From assembly GCF_024723735.1 (NCBI RefSeq), contig NZ_JANQDU010000001.1, positions 62,001 to 126,000 of the forward strand: 64,000 nucleotides of DNA, written 5' to 3'. The notes beneath the pieces are model-generated. The model was given only the letters and a program-made list of their open reading frames with translations, had not been told where the DNA came from and did not search any database. The position numbers were made by a program, and so were the translations under genes. This document shows, piece after piece, positions 42,979 to 51,767 of the stretch (position 1 is the first letter of the stretch; the number at the start of each line of letters is the position of its first letter). The stretch is from Frigidibacter sp. ROC022. GTDB taxonomy: Bacteria > Pseudomonadota > Alphaproteobacteria > Rhodobacterales > Rhodobacteraceae.

Positions 42979-44019
42979 ATGACGTTCGACTACACGGCCC
43001 TTGGGTTCCACACCTTTGATGCGCTCTGCCGCCCGGTCAGTGCCCTCTCGCCAGACGGCAGCACGACTTTCGTCGAGGATTTCGCCATTGCGATTTCGGG
43101 GGCCGCCGGGTCTGCGGCCGTTGTCGCCGCCAAGCATGGGCTTTCGGTGCAAGCGGTCGGCGGGGTCGGCAACGACCTCATGGGGGATTGGGTGCTACGC
43201 CGTTTTGCCGATTTCGGCGTCGACACTGAAATGATGCAGCGTTGCGACGGCGTCGCCACCTCGTCAAGTATTGTCACAACCCGTCCGGACGGCCAGCGCC
43301 CTGCGCTGCACAAGCTGGGCGCCACAGGGGCCTTCTATGTCGATGATGCGCAGGTGGACCGCGTGCTCGATACCCGTATTCTGCACGTTGGCGGCGTTGG
43401 CCTGATGGATGCCATGGATCGCGGCCGCAATGCCGAAATCATGGCCGAAGCCAGCAAACGCGGCATAACCACAACACTTGACGTCTTCGCCTCCAAGCCC
43501 GAGGACTTCGCGCGCGTGCAGCCGCTTTTGCCTCACACGGACTACTTCATGCCGTCCGAAGAAGAAGCCGCAGCCCTCTCTGGCCTGACCGATCTCGAAG
43601 ACATTGCCAGTTTTCTGCTGGACCAGGGCACCGGGGCGGTTATCCTGACACTTGGGCCGAACGGTGCCATGTATCGTGGCCAGGATGGCACCCGCATAGA
43701 TCTGCCCGCCTATGCTATAGACATGGTCTGTTCATGTGGCTGCGGTGACTGCTTCAACGCGGGATTCGCGACCGGATTGCATTTGGGGCGGAGCCTGACC
43801 GATTGCATTCGCATTGCTCAGGCCACGTCGGCGCTGAACGCCACGGGTCTGGGATCGCAGGCCGGGGTAACCTCGCTTGAAGAGACACTGAAATTCATGG
43901 AGACCGCCCCTCTTCGAGGCTATGATGACGACATCACCACAGGACGCCATGATGAAACCGACGCCATTCCTTCCCGACCCGAAGATGCCTCTGCGCGACA
44001 TGTTCCGCGGGGCAGCTAG
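42979..44019 (+). CDS. PfkB-family carbohydrate kinase
   Basis: 346 residues from ATG 42979 (AGGAGGAG just upstream). The ribokinase fold is shown by GSAAVVAAKHGLSVQAVGGVG, DYFMPSEEEAAALSG, and the C-terminal anion-hole/catalytic motif CGCGDCFNAGFATGL, with Asp as catalytic base (normally G-A-G-D). It should phosphorylate the imported sugar or polyol at a primary hydroxyl. With the neighbouring DRL-type reductase, 2-C-methyl-D-erythritol is the substrate I infer; MEP would be the product. Its 3' end overlaps the next gene by about 68 bases. Confidence 0.9.
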   Translation: MTFDYTALGFHTFDALCRPVSALSPDGSTTFVEDFAIAISGAAGSAAVVAAKHGLSVQAVGGVGNDLMGDWVLRRFADFGVDTEMMQRCDGVATSSSIVTTRPDGQRPALHKLGATGAFYVDDAQVDRVLDTRILHVGGVGLMDAMDRGRNAEIMAEASKRGITTTLDVFASKPEDFARVQPLLPHTDYFMPSEEEAAALSGLTDLEDIASFLLDQGTGAVILTLGPNGAMYRGQDGTRIDLPAYAIDMVCSCGCGDCFNAGFATGLHLGRSLTDCIRIAQATSALNATGLGSQAGVTSLEETLKFMETAPLRGYDDDITTGRHDETDAIPSRPEDASARHVPRGS

Positions 44020-44644
44020 TCTCGCGGACGGCACACATCAGGCACTCGAACCGGCCGCACGGATGTTGCCCAAGCTACTGCGCGACGAGCTATCGACTGC
44101 CTTCCAGTCGATCCGTTCGACAGGGAAGCGCCTGGTGATGACGCCGGTCAGCCTAGAGCAGATTGCGCTGGCTGGACGTGTTGTTCAGGGTCTCGCGCAA
44201 GACCCGGCTGCCGCCGCGACCTGTGCCACTGTGATCGGCCGCGCTTGGCACCACCTGAGCCATGCTCCCGATGGTAAGACGCACCACCATCTGCTGAGCG
44301 AAACCCTCTTGACGGCGCAGCTTGCCCAATTGCCCAAGGGCGTGGCGACGCCTGCGGATCACGCGGCGCAGCTGGTTCGGCGGGTGCTCGACGGCGGCGC
44401 CATCGGGGCCGCGCCGGGGCTCTTCATCCCTCTCGGCGCCGAGGAAAAGGCCGAGATATCTCTGTCGCTACTGGCCATCACGGTCTGGCTGCTGTCAGAG
44501 CGCTGCGACAGTCTTGATGAGGAAGACCGCCTTGTAGATCTTGCGGCGGCGCTGGTGTTGGCCACCCGCGACGATGCGCTTGAGGCCATGCGCGGCGAGA
44601 CAACGCTCTCGGCCTATCTCGCCCGGGCCTCGGATCATCTATAG
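43952..44644 (+). CDS. Unknown-family protein (module protein A, copy 2)
   Basis: About 230 residues from ATG 43952, which has AGGA seven bases upstream; ATG 43922 and 43949 are alternatives. Early MPLRDMFRGAASLADG, then HLLSETLLTAQLAQLPKG, AAPGLFIPLGAEEKAEI and SLLAITVWLLSERCDS. These correspond in order to blocks of the protein at 31502..32176, whose neighbour is likewise a module-B gene. Mostly helical, no signal peptide, no recognisable active site. It overlaps the PfkB gene and lies nine bases before module B, so it is translated with both. Confidence 0.72.
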   Translation: MKPTPFLPDPKMPLRDMFRGAASLADGTHQALEPAARMLPKLLRDELSTAFQSIRSTGKRLVMTPVSLEQIALAGRVVQGLAQDPAAAATCATVIGRAWHHLSHAPDGKTHHHLLSETLLTAQLAQLPKGVATPADHAAQLVRRVLDGGAIGAAPGLFIPLGAEEKAEISLSLLAITVWLLSERCDSLDEEDRLVDLAAALVLATRDDALEAMRGETTLSAYLARASDHL

Positions 44645-44653
44645 TAGCATGCC

Positions 44654-45271
44654 ATGAGCCTTCCTCTGACGAGATCCGCCGACCAAGAGCTGGTGCATAA
44701 GTCTGCCCAGCGTCTGCGCTGGTTCGTGCGCGCATTCGAGACGCAACTTGAAGAGACCGAGGCCGAGACCAACAACCGCTTTACTCTGGACCGCGCTGCG
44801 CTTGCGGCCGTCTTCGCCGAGTGGCTGCGCGCGTTCGAGGCCCAGAAACCGGTCTCTGCCGATGACAAGCAGGCCTATGTCGGATTTGCCGCGGGGCTGA
44901 TGCTGCGCACCCTGATCACGCGCAAGCCTGTTACCCTGCAATCGTGCGCCGAAGGCGCGGACCGGTCGAACCCTGCCTATTTCTGGCCCGAAGGCTACCT
45001 TTACGTAACCTATTGCCTGAATGTGCGCGGGACCGTGCTTAAGAACGATTTTCATCACGAGCAGCACAACAGCCCCACCATGGACGAAATCCGCACATGG
45101 TGGAGCTTCCGCGAGAACGTGGAACAGGATCCGTCACTGGCCATCGCTTTCCTCGATCTCTTCGCGGGAGACGAGCCCGAATGGACCATGCCCGAGCTCT
45201 TTCGTTCAGGAAAGCTGTCCGAGATCGCCTCACGCTTCTATCCCACACCAACCATCGACGGCGCCCACTGA
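44654..45271 (+). CDS. Unknown-family protein (module protein B, copy 2, without HAD domain)
   Basis: A 205-residue helical protein homologous to the first half of the gene at 30273..31490. Shared features in order: QRLRWFVRAF, AFEAQKP..ADDK-AYV, AAGLMLRTL, YFWPEGY, YCLNVRGTVL, W-WSFRENV, AIAFLDLFAG-EPEW-MPELFR. By eye roughly 35-40% of aligned residues are identical. It ends where the other copy continues into its HAD-like domain. It is the last gene of the rightward operon. Function unknown; linkage to sugar-kinase and transport genes suggests a role tied to this catabolism. Confidence 0.75.
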   Translation: MSLPLTRSADQELVHKSAQRLRWFVRAFETQLEETEAETNNRFTLDRAALAAVFAEWLRAFEAQKPVSADDKQAYVGFAAGLMLRTLITRKPVTLQSCAEGADRSNPAYFWPEGYLYVTYCLNVRGTVLKNDFHHEQHNSPTMDEIRTWWSFRENVEQDPSLAIAFLDLFAGDEPEWTMPELFRSGKLSEIASRFYPTPTIDGAH

Positions 45272-45445
45272 GCAGCGGTTACCCGGGCGTTGTCGACAAA
45301 ACTGGCCTGAGACGGGCTGAATGGTTTCGTCGCTTCTGCCAAGGGTCGCCTTTGCTGCCAACGTGATGCCGTGGCTTTGACGCTCCATGCGTTTGGGCAC
45401 TAGTATGATGACATGACAAGAATTCGTCCCGGAGGCGACTTTGCA

Positions 45446-46171
45446 ATGAACCAATCCGAGCCCATCAAGCGCCGCAAGCTCTCCCATGAAGTCCTCCAGC
45501 GCCTCGAGGACATGATCATGTCGGGCGAGTTGCAGCCGGGTGATGTCATGCCCTCGGAACGCGCTCTCATGGACCGGTTCCAGGTTGGTCGGCCGGCCAT
45601 TCGCGAAGCCATGCAGGCGATGGAAGGCAAGGGTCTTGTCTCGATTTCACATGGGGAGCGCGCCAAGGTTCTTGAACTGAACGCTCAGTCCATCATCAGG
45701 CAGGTCGATACCACGGCGAAGCTGATGCTCGCCTTGTCCGGGGACTCGCTGGAACATCTCAAGAGCGCGCGTGTCTTTTTCGAACGGGGCATCGTGCGTG
45801 AAGCGGCCATCCGTGCGACGCCCGCGGACGTGGAACGTCTTCGTTCGGCGCTGAGAGCCCAGCAGGCCGCCCTTGGTGACTCCAAGGCCTTCATCCATGC
45901 CGACATGCGCTTTCACATGAATATCGCGCAGATTTCCAGCAATCCGATCTTTGTCGCCGTGAGCGAGGCCATGCTGAGCTGGCTGGAAGAATACCATACA
46001 GAGCTGCTGATCTGGTCCGGGAAGGAGAACATCACGCTGGTCGAGCATGAAGAGATCATCGACCGTATCGCCCGGCAGGATGCGCCGGGCGCCGAAGAGG
46101 TGATGGTCCGACATCTCGAGCGATCCCGGAATCTCTATCAGAACCCTGCCGGGCAGGCCGAGCCTAGGTGA
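45446..46171 (+). CDS. GntR-family regulator (FCD type, NanR-like)
   Basis: 241 residues from ATG 45446; GGAGG lies ten bases upstream and the earlier ATG is not favoured. Winged helix: LSHEVLQRLEDMIMSGELQP with SERALMDRFQVGRPAIREAM. FCD domain: DMRFHMNIAQISSNPIF and LVEHEEIIDRIARQDA with conserved metal-site His residues. It converges on the apnO-like gene (eight-base overlap of 3' ends) and is the only regulator in block 3, so it probably controls the apionate cluster. Confidence 0.9.
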   Translation: MNQSEPIKRRKLSHEVLQRLEDMIMSGELQPGDVMPSERALMDRFQVGRPAIREAMQAMEGKGLVSISHGERAKVLELNAQSIIRQVDTTAKLMLALSGDSLEHLKSARVFFERGIVREAAIRATPADVERLRSALRAQQAALGDSKAFIHADMRFHMNIAQISSNPIFVAVSEAMLSWLEEYHTELLIWSGKENITLVEHEEIIDRIARQDAPGAEEVMVRHLERSRNLYQNPAGQAEPR

Positions 46172-46991
46172 TCCGCCGAATACTGTCGGCGATTTCCTGA
46201 GGCTCGAAGACGCGTTTCCAGTCATCCCGCATCAGGGCCGGTTTGCCGAACTCGATCGCCTTGTTGCACGCGTCCGAAAACACGCCCGGGGTTTCTTCGA
46301 AAATGACGGACGCAAGTACATTCATGTGCCCGAGCAGGAAATCCCGCGCCGTGACCTCGTTCACGCCGCGTCGGACGACCTCGTCCATGGCCTCGCGCAT
46401 AGCGACAAGCAGGGAGGCGCAGACCGTCTCGGACAGGCCAGGCTCCAGCAGCGCCATCTGCTCGACCGTCACCCGATGGGACCGCATCACCGGCGCCCAG
46501 ATCACCTTGGCGATTTCCTCGCCCTTGGCGTAGTCCTCCTCCGGGCCCTGCATCAGCGCGCTGACGATATGCTGCCGCGCCTTGAGTCCACCGAAAAAGT
46601 CCCGCTTCGCCTCCAGTTCGGTCTCGTCGTTGAATATCGGCGGGTGACATGGATGGGTCACGAAATAGGTCAGATCCGGGCGATCCGGCAAATGGCCCGC
46701 AAAGGGTGCGGCGGCGTCCAGTGCCACGACCATCGTGCCCGCGGGCAGCGATTCATGGATCTGGCCCATCACCTGCCCGATATGCGTGTCGGGGACAGCC
46801 AGGATCACCACTTCCGCGCGCGAAAGGGCTTCCGACGACGGAACAGTCTCGATGCCCAGGTTCGTCTTCAGGCGGTCGATTCCGGCCGGATTGATCTCTA
46901 CATGGTCGACCTCAAATCGCGTGCCCTGCAAATTGAGGGCGAGGCGGTATCCCATTTTGCCGCCTGCACCAAAAAGGGCGATGTTTGTCAT
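46164..46991 (-). CDS. apnO: D-apionate oxidoisomerase-like dehydrogenase
   Basis: A 275-residue NAD-binding protein with IALFGAGGKMGYRLALNL at the N-terminus, VVILAVPDTHIGQVMGQIHE, and a 6-phosphogluconate-dehydrogenase-like C-terminal helix bundle (GLSETVCASLLVAMREAMDE). This is the architecture of ApnO, which converts D-apionate to 3-oxo-isoapionate. The assignment rests mainly on context: an ApnL-like lactonase, a RuBisCO-like protein and a DUF1537 kinase in the same cluster are the rest of the published apionate pathways. It is last in the leftward transport operon. Confidence 0.8.
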   Translation of the reverse strand: MTNIALFGAGGKMGYRLALNLQGTRFEVDHVEINPAGIDRLKTNLGIETVPSSEALSRAEVVILAVPDTHIGQVMGQIHESLPAGTMVVALDAAAPFAGHLPDRPDLTYFVTHPCHPPIFNDETELEAKRDFFGGLKARQHIVSALMQGPEEDYAKGEEIAKVIWAPVMRSHRVTVEQMALLEPGLSETVCASLLVAMREAMDEVVRRGVNEVTARDFLLGHMNVLASVIFEETPGVFSDACNKAIEFGKPALMRDDWKRVFEPQEIADSIRRIT

Positions 46992-47051
46992 GTCCAGTTT
47001 CCTTGCTTGCCAGTATGTTGGTGCGGGCAGGGCGCGTGCCCCGATCTCCCG

Positions 47052-48062
47052 CTATTCATGAGGTGCTTCGTCCGGTTCCGTTTCCGGCGAGAGGGGTTGC
47101 TTGCGCGTGGCTGATGCGGCGCTCGGCGCGATCAATGGGGCACCATTGGCCAGGAACAGAACCGTGAGCACCAGAAAGCCCTTCAGGATATTCTGGCCGG
47201 CATAGCTCCATCCGATCAGGTTCAGGAGCCCGTCCAGCAGGATAAAGAACAACGCGCCGCCCCAGACCCCGAGAGGCACGGCGCGTCCGCCCGACATCAA
47301 CGTGCCGCCAATCACCACCACCGCTATGGAATCGAGCAGATAATCATTTCCCAATTCGACATTCGGCGCCGAGAAAGATGCGCGCAGGGCCCCGGCCAGC
47401 GCAGCCAGGATGCCCGAGACGAGGTAGACGACCACCAGTATTCGGGTGGCGCGGATTCCCGCAAATTGCGCGGCGCGCCGGGCTTGACCGAAGGCCAGCA
47501 GCTGCGCCCCCCACACGGTGCGGGCGAGTATCCACGACACCGCGAGGGTGAAGGCCGCCACGACGACCGCAAAGGCGGGCACGCCAAGCGGGCTCCAGTT
47601 CAGGAAGGCGCGCAAGTCGGGATGGGCCGAGCCCTGGAACCCTTGCGCCAGTGTCAACGAAATGGCCGAGGCAATCAGGCTGGTTGCCAGTGTTGCCACG
47701 ATTGGCGGTATGCGGACCAGGAGGATCGCGATCACCGATATGCTCGCCATGCACAGCCCCACACCGCAGGCTGCCCCAAGGCCCAGGAGCCAGGAGCCGG
47801 TCGATTCAGCTACGGCGATCGACAGCAGGCCCCCCAGGGAGAACACCTTTGCAACCGACACGTCGATGTTGCCCGGGCCTGCGGTCATCACCAGCATCTG
47901 GCCCAGTCCGACCAGCACCAGATATGGCGCAACGGTCAAGGCAAGCGTGATGGTCTGTCCGTCTCCCTGACCGGAAATCCCGTATGTCAGGATCAGCACA
48001 AGCACGGCGGCCAGGAAGGACCACGCCCAGGGCGGCATGCCGTTTAGCGCGCGCAGGTTCAT
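47052..48062 (-). CDS. Ribose-type ABC transporter permease (RbsC-like) 1
   Basis: 336 residues from ATG 48062, which overlaps the upstream permease stop (ATGA). About ten hydrophobic segments; ILTYGISGQG, LVGLGQMLVMTAGPGNIDVSV and AVVVIGGTLMSGGR are the RbsC/AraH-type landmarks (normally GxDLSVG and GG). It forms the channel with the second permease, an arrangement of two distinct permeases with one double ATPase. Confidence 0.9.
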   Translation of the reverse strand: MNLRALNGMPPWAWSFLAAVLVLILTYGISGQGDGQTITLALTVAPYLVLVGLGQMLVMTAGPGNIDVSVAKVFSLGGLLSIAVAESTGSWLLGLGAACGVGLCMASISVIAILLVRIPPIVATLATSLIASAISLTLAQGFQGSAHPDLRAFLNWSPLGVPAFAVVVAAFTLAVSWILARTVWGAQLLAFGQARRAAQFAGIRATRILVVVYLVSGILAALAGALRASFSAPNVELGNDYLLDSIAVVVIGGTLMSGGRAVPLGVWGGALFFILLDGLLNLIGWSYAGQNILKGFLVLTVLFLANGAPLIAPSAASATRKQPLSPETEPDEAPHE

Positions 48063-49036
48063 CGGGCCACCCGTTCGACAAGGAGCCGCCCGGCCAGGAC
48101 CGCGATCACGATACCGCCCTGGACAGCTGGTTGCAGATTGGACGACAGGTTGAGCAGGGTGAGCAGCACGGTCAGCAGTCCCAGAGTGACCGCGCCAGCC
48201 AGGGTCCCCCAGGCGACGGCGCGCCCTCCGGTGAACATGCCGCCGCCCAGGATCACCGCTGCAACCGTCGTCAGCGTGTAGCCTGGCACCGCATTCACAT
48301 CCCCGCCGCCGATTTCGCCCGTCAGCGCCAGCCCGGCCGCGACGCCCAGGCATCCCACGACGCCGTAGGCAAGCATACGCGTGACCACAAGGGACCCGCC
48401 CGCGCGTGCCAGCGCAGCCGGGTTGCTGCCGAGCGTCCGGAACCGTACCCCCAGGCCACTGCGTTGCATCATCCACCACGTGATCGCGGTCGCGACCGCC
48501 ATGGTGACCAGCGGAACCGGAATGCCGAAGGGCGGGGTCCAGAAGACGTAGGCAGACAGCCAGCCCGGCGCCGTGCCGCCGGGCACCGGCAGGATGACCA
48601 TGCCGATCCCCAGCCAGATGAAGGATGCTCCCAGCGTGGCAATGAGCGAGGGCACGCCGCGCAATTGCACGATCGCACCGAGCGCCGCATAGGCCAGAAC
48701 CGACCCGATGAGGGCGAGCGCGCCGAAGACGGGCGTGTCACGGAGCAGCGTGGCGGCAATCGTTGTCACCATGCCGACAAAGAATCCGACCCCCAGATCG
48801 ATGTCGCCGATGCTCATCATCACCATCTGCGCCATGGAGGCGATGGCCAGTGCGACGATCGGCGAGAAGATCAGCGTAAAGCCGATCTGCGACCAGATCC
48901 GAGGCTGCAGCGTGCCGCAGATCAGCAGGATCAGCACAAGGGCGACAAGTGTCAGCAGGGCCGGAAGCAACCGGCGGACCCTTCCCTTGGGAAAGGTGAT
49001 GCCGAACAGGTTTGTCCGCGTGGTTTGCGATGTCAT
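48059..49036 (-). CDS. Ribose-type ABC transporter permease (RbsC-like) 2
   Basis: 325 residues from ATG 49036, overlapping the ATPase stop. Landmarks: AQMVMMSIGDIDLGVGFFVGM (the G-D-I-D-L-S/G-V-G motif) and AAVILGGGMFTGGRAVAWGT. Paralogous to the downstream permease. The N-terminal positively charged segment FPKGRVRRLLPALL leads into the first helix. Confidence 0.9.
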   Translation of the reverse strand: MTSQTTRTNLFGITFPKGRVRRLLPALLTLVALVLILLICGTLQPRIWSQIGFTLIFSPIVALAIASMAQMVMMSIGDIDLGVGFFVGMVTTIAATLLRDTPVFGALALIGSVLAYAALGAIVQLRGVPSLIATLGASFIWLGIGMVILPVPGGTAPGWLSAYVFWTPPFGIPVPLVTMAVATAITWWMMQRSGLGVRFRTLGSNPAALARAGGSLVVTRMLAYGVVGCLGVAAGLALTGEIGGGDVNAVPGYTLTTVAAVILGGGMFTGGRAVAWGTLAGAVTLGLLTVLLTLLNLSSNLQPAVQGGIVIAVLAGRLLVERVAR

Positions 49037-50496
49037 GTCGTGGATTCCCGCGCTTCGGCAAAGGAAAGCCCGATAATGTGCTCGTCGGAGATCTCGGCCC
49101 CCGCGAGTTCGCCCGCGACCAGGCCCCGGCGCAGCACATAGGCTCGATCGCAATGCTGCATTTCGGCGTTCTCGCTCGAGTACCAGATGATGGACCGACC
49201 CGCTTCCGCCTCTGCCTTTATCATCTGATAGAGTTCTGCCTTCGTGTGGATATCGACGCCGCGGAAAGGATCATCGAGCAGGATCGTCTCTGCATCCGAG
49301 CAGAAGGCGCGCGCGACGATGACCTTTTGCTGGTTGCCGCCCGAGAGCGAGGTGATCGGTGCCTCGGCGCCACCGCGCACCGATAGCCGTGCGACCCAAT
49401 CGGTCACCAGCGCGGTCTCGGCCGCCATTTGCCGCACCCCGAACCGGCTCAGCCCCGCCATGGCGCTGATCGACAGGTTCCGCGCAACGCTCCAGATCGG
49501 CAGAATCCCTGACTTCTGGCGATCGCCGGGGACATAGGCCAGCCCGCCTTCGATCCGCACATCGCGGTTTCGGCGCCAGAGCCGGTCGAGAACCTGCTCC
49601 TGCCCTTGCCCTGCAATCCCGGCCAGCCCGACAATCTCGCCCTTCCGCGCGGTGATCCGGGTGGGTGCGCCCTCGACGGTCTGCATCGGCACCTCGAGCA
49701 CGATGGGCCGCATCTCCTTTGTCGCCGCCGCGTTGCCGGCGCGCTTGGTCTCTTGCAATACTTCGCCGCCCATCGCGCGCAGCAGGCTGGTCTCGCTCTC
49801 GTTCCGCGCCTTGTGCATCGAGACGATCCTGCCTTCTTTCATCACCCCGATCCGGTCGCTGACAGCGAGGACCTCGGTCAGGCGGTGCGAGACCAGGATG
49901 ATGGCCTTGCCGGAGCGGCACAGGGCGCGGACATAATCGTAGAAAGTCTCGACATCCTTGCCGCCGAGCGACTCCGTAGGCTCGTCGAGGATCAGAAGCG
50001 CCAGGTCCTCGGACAGGCTGGCGCGCGCAATCTCGACCATCTGCCGTTCCGACAGGGTCAGGTCGTCCACGTAATCCGACGGATCGATTCCGTGATCGGG
50101 GAAGATTTCCGTCAGCCGCGTTTCGACCATTCGCGATGCCATGGTACGCCAGCGCTTCGCGTCGATATCCTGTCTGCTGGACAGAAACACGTTTTCGAAG
50201 ACACAGAGTTCCGCAGCGAGAGAGCCTTCCTGAAAGGACATCCGCACGCCCGGATACCCGTGCCGGTCCGGATCGGATCTGCCGCATATGCTGAGCGTGC
50301 CGTCGTCGATACGCTCCATGCCGCTGAGCACGCGCATCAGCGTGCTCTTGCCTGCGCCGTTGTGACCGACGATCCCGAGCACCTCTCCGGGAAAGACATC
50401 AAGGCTCACTGCGGCCAGGGCCTGCGTGGCGCCATACCGCTTGGAGACATTGCGCGCCGAAGCAACTGGCGCGCCGTGCGTGAGGTCGGTCTGCAT
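49033..50496 (-). CDS. Ribose-type ABC transporter ATP-binding protein, double domain (RbsA-like)
   Basis: 487 residues from ATG 50496. First half: Walker A GHNGAGKST, signature LSERQMVEIAR, Walker B LLILDEPTESLGGKD. The second half has lost a standard Walker A (GLAGIAGQGQEQVLD) but keeps the signature SLSGGNQQKVIVAR and ILLDDPFRGVDIHTK, as usual in RbsA/MglA proteins. It energises the two permeases that follow. Confidence 0.93.
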   Translation of the reverse strand: MQTDLTHGAPVASARNVSKRYGATQALAAVSLDVFPGEVLGIVGHNGAGKSTLMRVLSGMERIDDGTLSICGRSDPDRHGYPGVRMSFQEGSLAAELCVFENVFLSSRQDIDAKRWRTMASRMVETRLTEIFPDHGIDPSDYVDDLTLSERQMVEIARASLSEDLALLILDEPTESLGGKDVETFYDYVRALCRSGKAIILVSHRLTEVLAVSDRIGVMKEGRIVSMHKARNESETSLLRAMGGEVLQETKRAGNAAATKEMRPIVLEVPMQTVEGAPTRITARKGEIVGLAGIAGQGQEQVLDRLWRRNRDVRIEGGLAYVPGDRQKSGILPIWSVARNLSISAMAGLSRFGVRQMAAETALVTDWVARLSVRGGAEAPITSLSGGNQQKVIVARAFCSDAETILLDDPFRGVDIHTKAELYQMIKAEAEAGRSIIWYSSENAEMQHCDRAYVLRRGLVAGELAGAEISDEHIIGLSFAEARESTT

Positions 50497-50568
50497 GGGA
50501 TGCAAGCTCAGATCATCGAGAGATTGGGGGTGCTCCGCGCCGCGGCTGCGGCGCGGAGCCTTGGCCGT

Positions 50569-51627
50569 TTACCTGACCGGAACGGGCGGCAAGGGCGCGC
50601 CGGCAACGTCGCCGGCGATATTCGCCGCGAGTTGCACATCGACGAGTTCCTGGGTCCACTGCCAGGACGCGATTTCGTCATCGTCGACAGCCGCGATCCA
50701 GGCATCTCGCGCGTCATCGCTCACGACCACCGGCGGAAAATAGGTGGTCCGCGGGATTTCCGCGCCATTGTAGATCTTGATCGCGGTGAACATCGCGGCA
50801 ACCCCTTGACCGGGGTCAGACATCACTGCGACCGACCCGGGTGCGCCGTTGCCTTCGCCCCAGAAGGTCAGCGCCCGGCCACTCGGAGCAAATGCGACGA
50901 CAGGGACATCGCGACCAGCGGTCTGGAATGCCTGGACGACCCCAAGCCCCTCGCCGCAACCGATCACACCGTCCACCTCCGGAAGGCTCGCAAGGATGCC
51001 AAGGATGGCCTCTTGTGCGCGGGCGCTGTCACAGAAGGTGAAGATCTCGCTCACGACGTTGACGTCCGGGTACTCCGCCAGGATTTCCGTTTGCACGTCA
51101 TACATTTCGATCTCGGGCGGCGAGCCCTGCACGCCGCGCGCCAGAATGACGTTTCCTTCACCGCCAATCGCGTCGATCACAGCCTGGGTCGAGAGCCGCG
51201 CCCAGTCGCCGAAGCTGTTGGTGACGATGTGCACGCATTCGACGTCGGTCGAACTGTCGAACACGACCACGATGATGCCAAGGTCGCAAGCCTGCTGAAG
51301 TGTCGGGTTGAGCGCCGTGGGCGAAGCCGGGTTGACCAGCAGAATATCGGGCTGATCGAGAAGAAGTGCCCGAAGCTGTGCGATCTGCTCGGTGGCCGAG
51401 TTCTCGCCCGGGGCATTCAGGATTTGGAACGAGGATATCTGCCCTTGTTCCTGCGCCAGCTTGGCTGCCTCTTCAAAGGCCGTGATCATGGATCGGCGCC
51501 AGGCATTCCCCAGGAAGGCGTTGCTCAGCGCGACGGATGGCGCCTCCTGTGCATGAACCGGCGGCGCCAGCAATGCAGCGGTCACAAGTGCCGCACTGAG
51601 GGCGGTCGACGAGACGAATTTGTTCAT
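50569..51627 (-). CDS. Ribose-type ABC transporter substrate-binding protein
   Basis: 352 residues from ATG 51627 (GGGAGG six bases upstream). Signal peptide MNKFVSSTALSAALVTAALL with cleavage near VHAQ. The type I periplasmic-binding fold shows VALSNAFLGNAWRRSMITAF, DILLVNPASPTALNPTL and VIGCGEGLGVVQAFQTAGRD. First gene of the leftward operon ending in apnO, so D-apionate, apionolactone or apiose is the likely ligand; this is inferred from neighbours. Confidence 0.9.
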   Translation of the reverse strand: MNKFVSSTALSAALVTAALLAPPVHAQEAPSVALSNAFLGNAWRRSMITAFEEAAKLAQEQGQISSFQILNAPGENSATEQIAQLRALLLDQPDILLVNPASPTALNPTLQQACDLGIIVVVFDSSTDVECVHIVTNSFGDWARLSTQAVIDAIGGEGNVILARGVQGSPPEIEMYDVQTEILAEYPDVNVVSEIFTFCDSARAQEAILGILASLPEVDGVIGCGEGLGVVQAFQTAGRDVPVVAFAPSGRALTFWGEGNGAPGSVAVMSDPGQGVAAMFTAIKIYNGAEIPRTTYFPPVVVSDDARDAWIAAVDDDEIASWQWTQELVDVQLAANIAGDVAGAPLPPVPVR

Positions 51628-51643
51628 TTCTTTCCTCCCTAAC

Positions 51644-51679
51644 GACCAATTTGAAGATGCCGTCATCGGCAAGTTGGTC
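51644..51679. promoter_or_regulatory. Inverted repeat in the apionate divergent promoter
   Basis: GACCAATTTG (51644-51653) and CAAGTTGGTC (51670-51679) are a 10-bp inverted repeat with one mismatch and a 16-base spacer. The half-site resembles AATTGGTC upstream of glcD. Binding by the block-3 GntR regulator is inferred. A+T-rich bases that follow (51703-51730) could hold the promoters. Confidence 0.45.
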
Positions 51680-51767
51680 ATCACCTTGTTATACCAGTTG
51701 CATTCTCAAGCAAGAAAAAATATTCTTGGCAAGACAACAGGTCCGATGAGCAGGAAGGCTTGGAGCA

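Noticed and set aside
49606-51642. 678-codon plus-strand frame across the ribose-type ABC genes
   Set aside because: It lies opposite two genes with clear ATPase and binding-protein motifs and has no family-like features.
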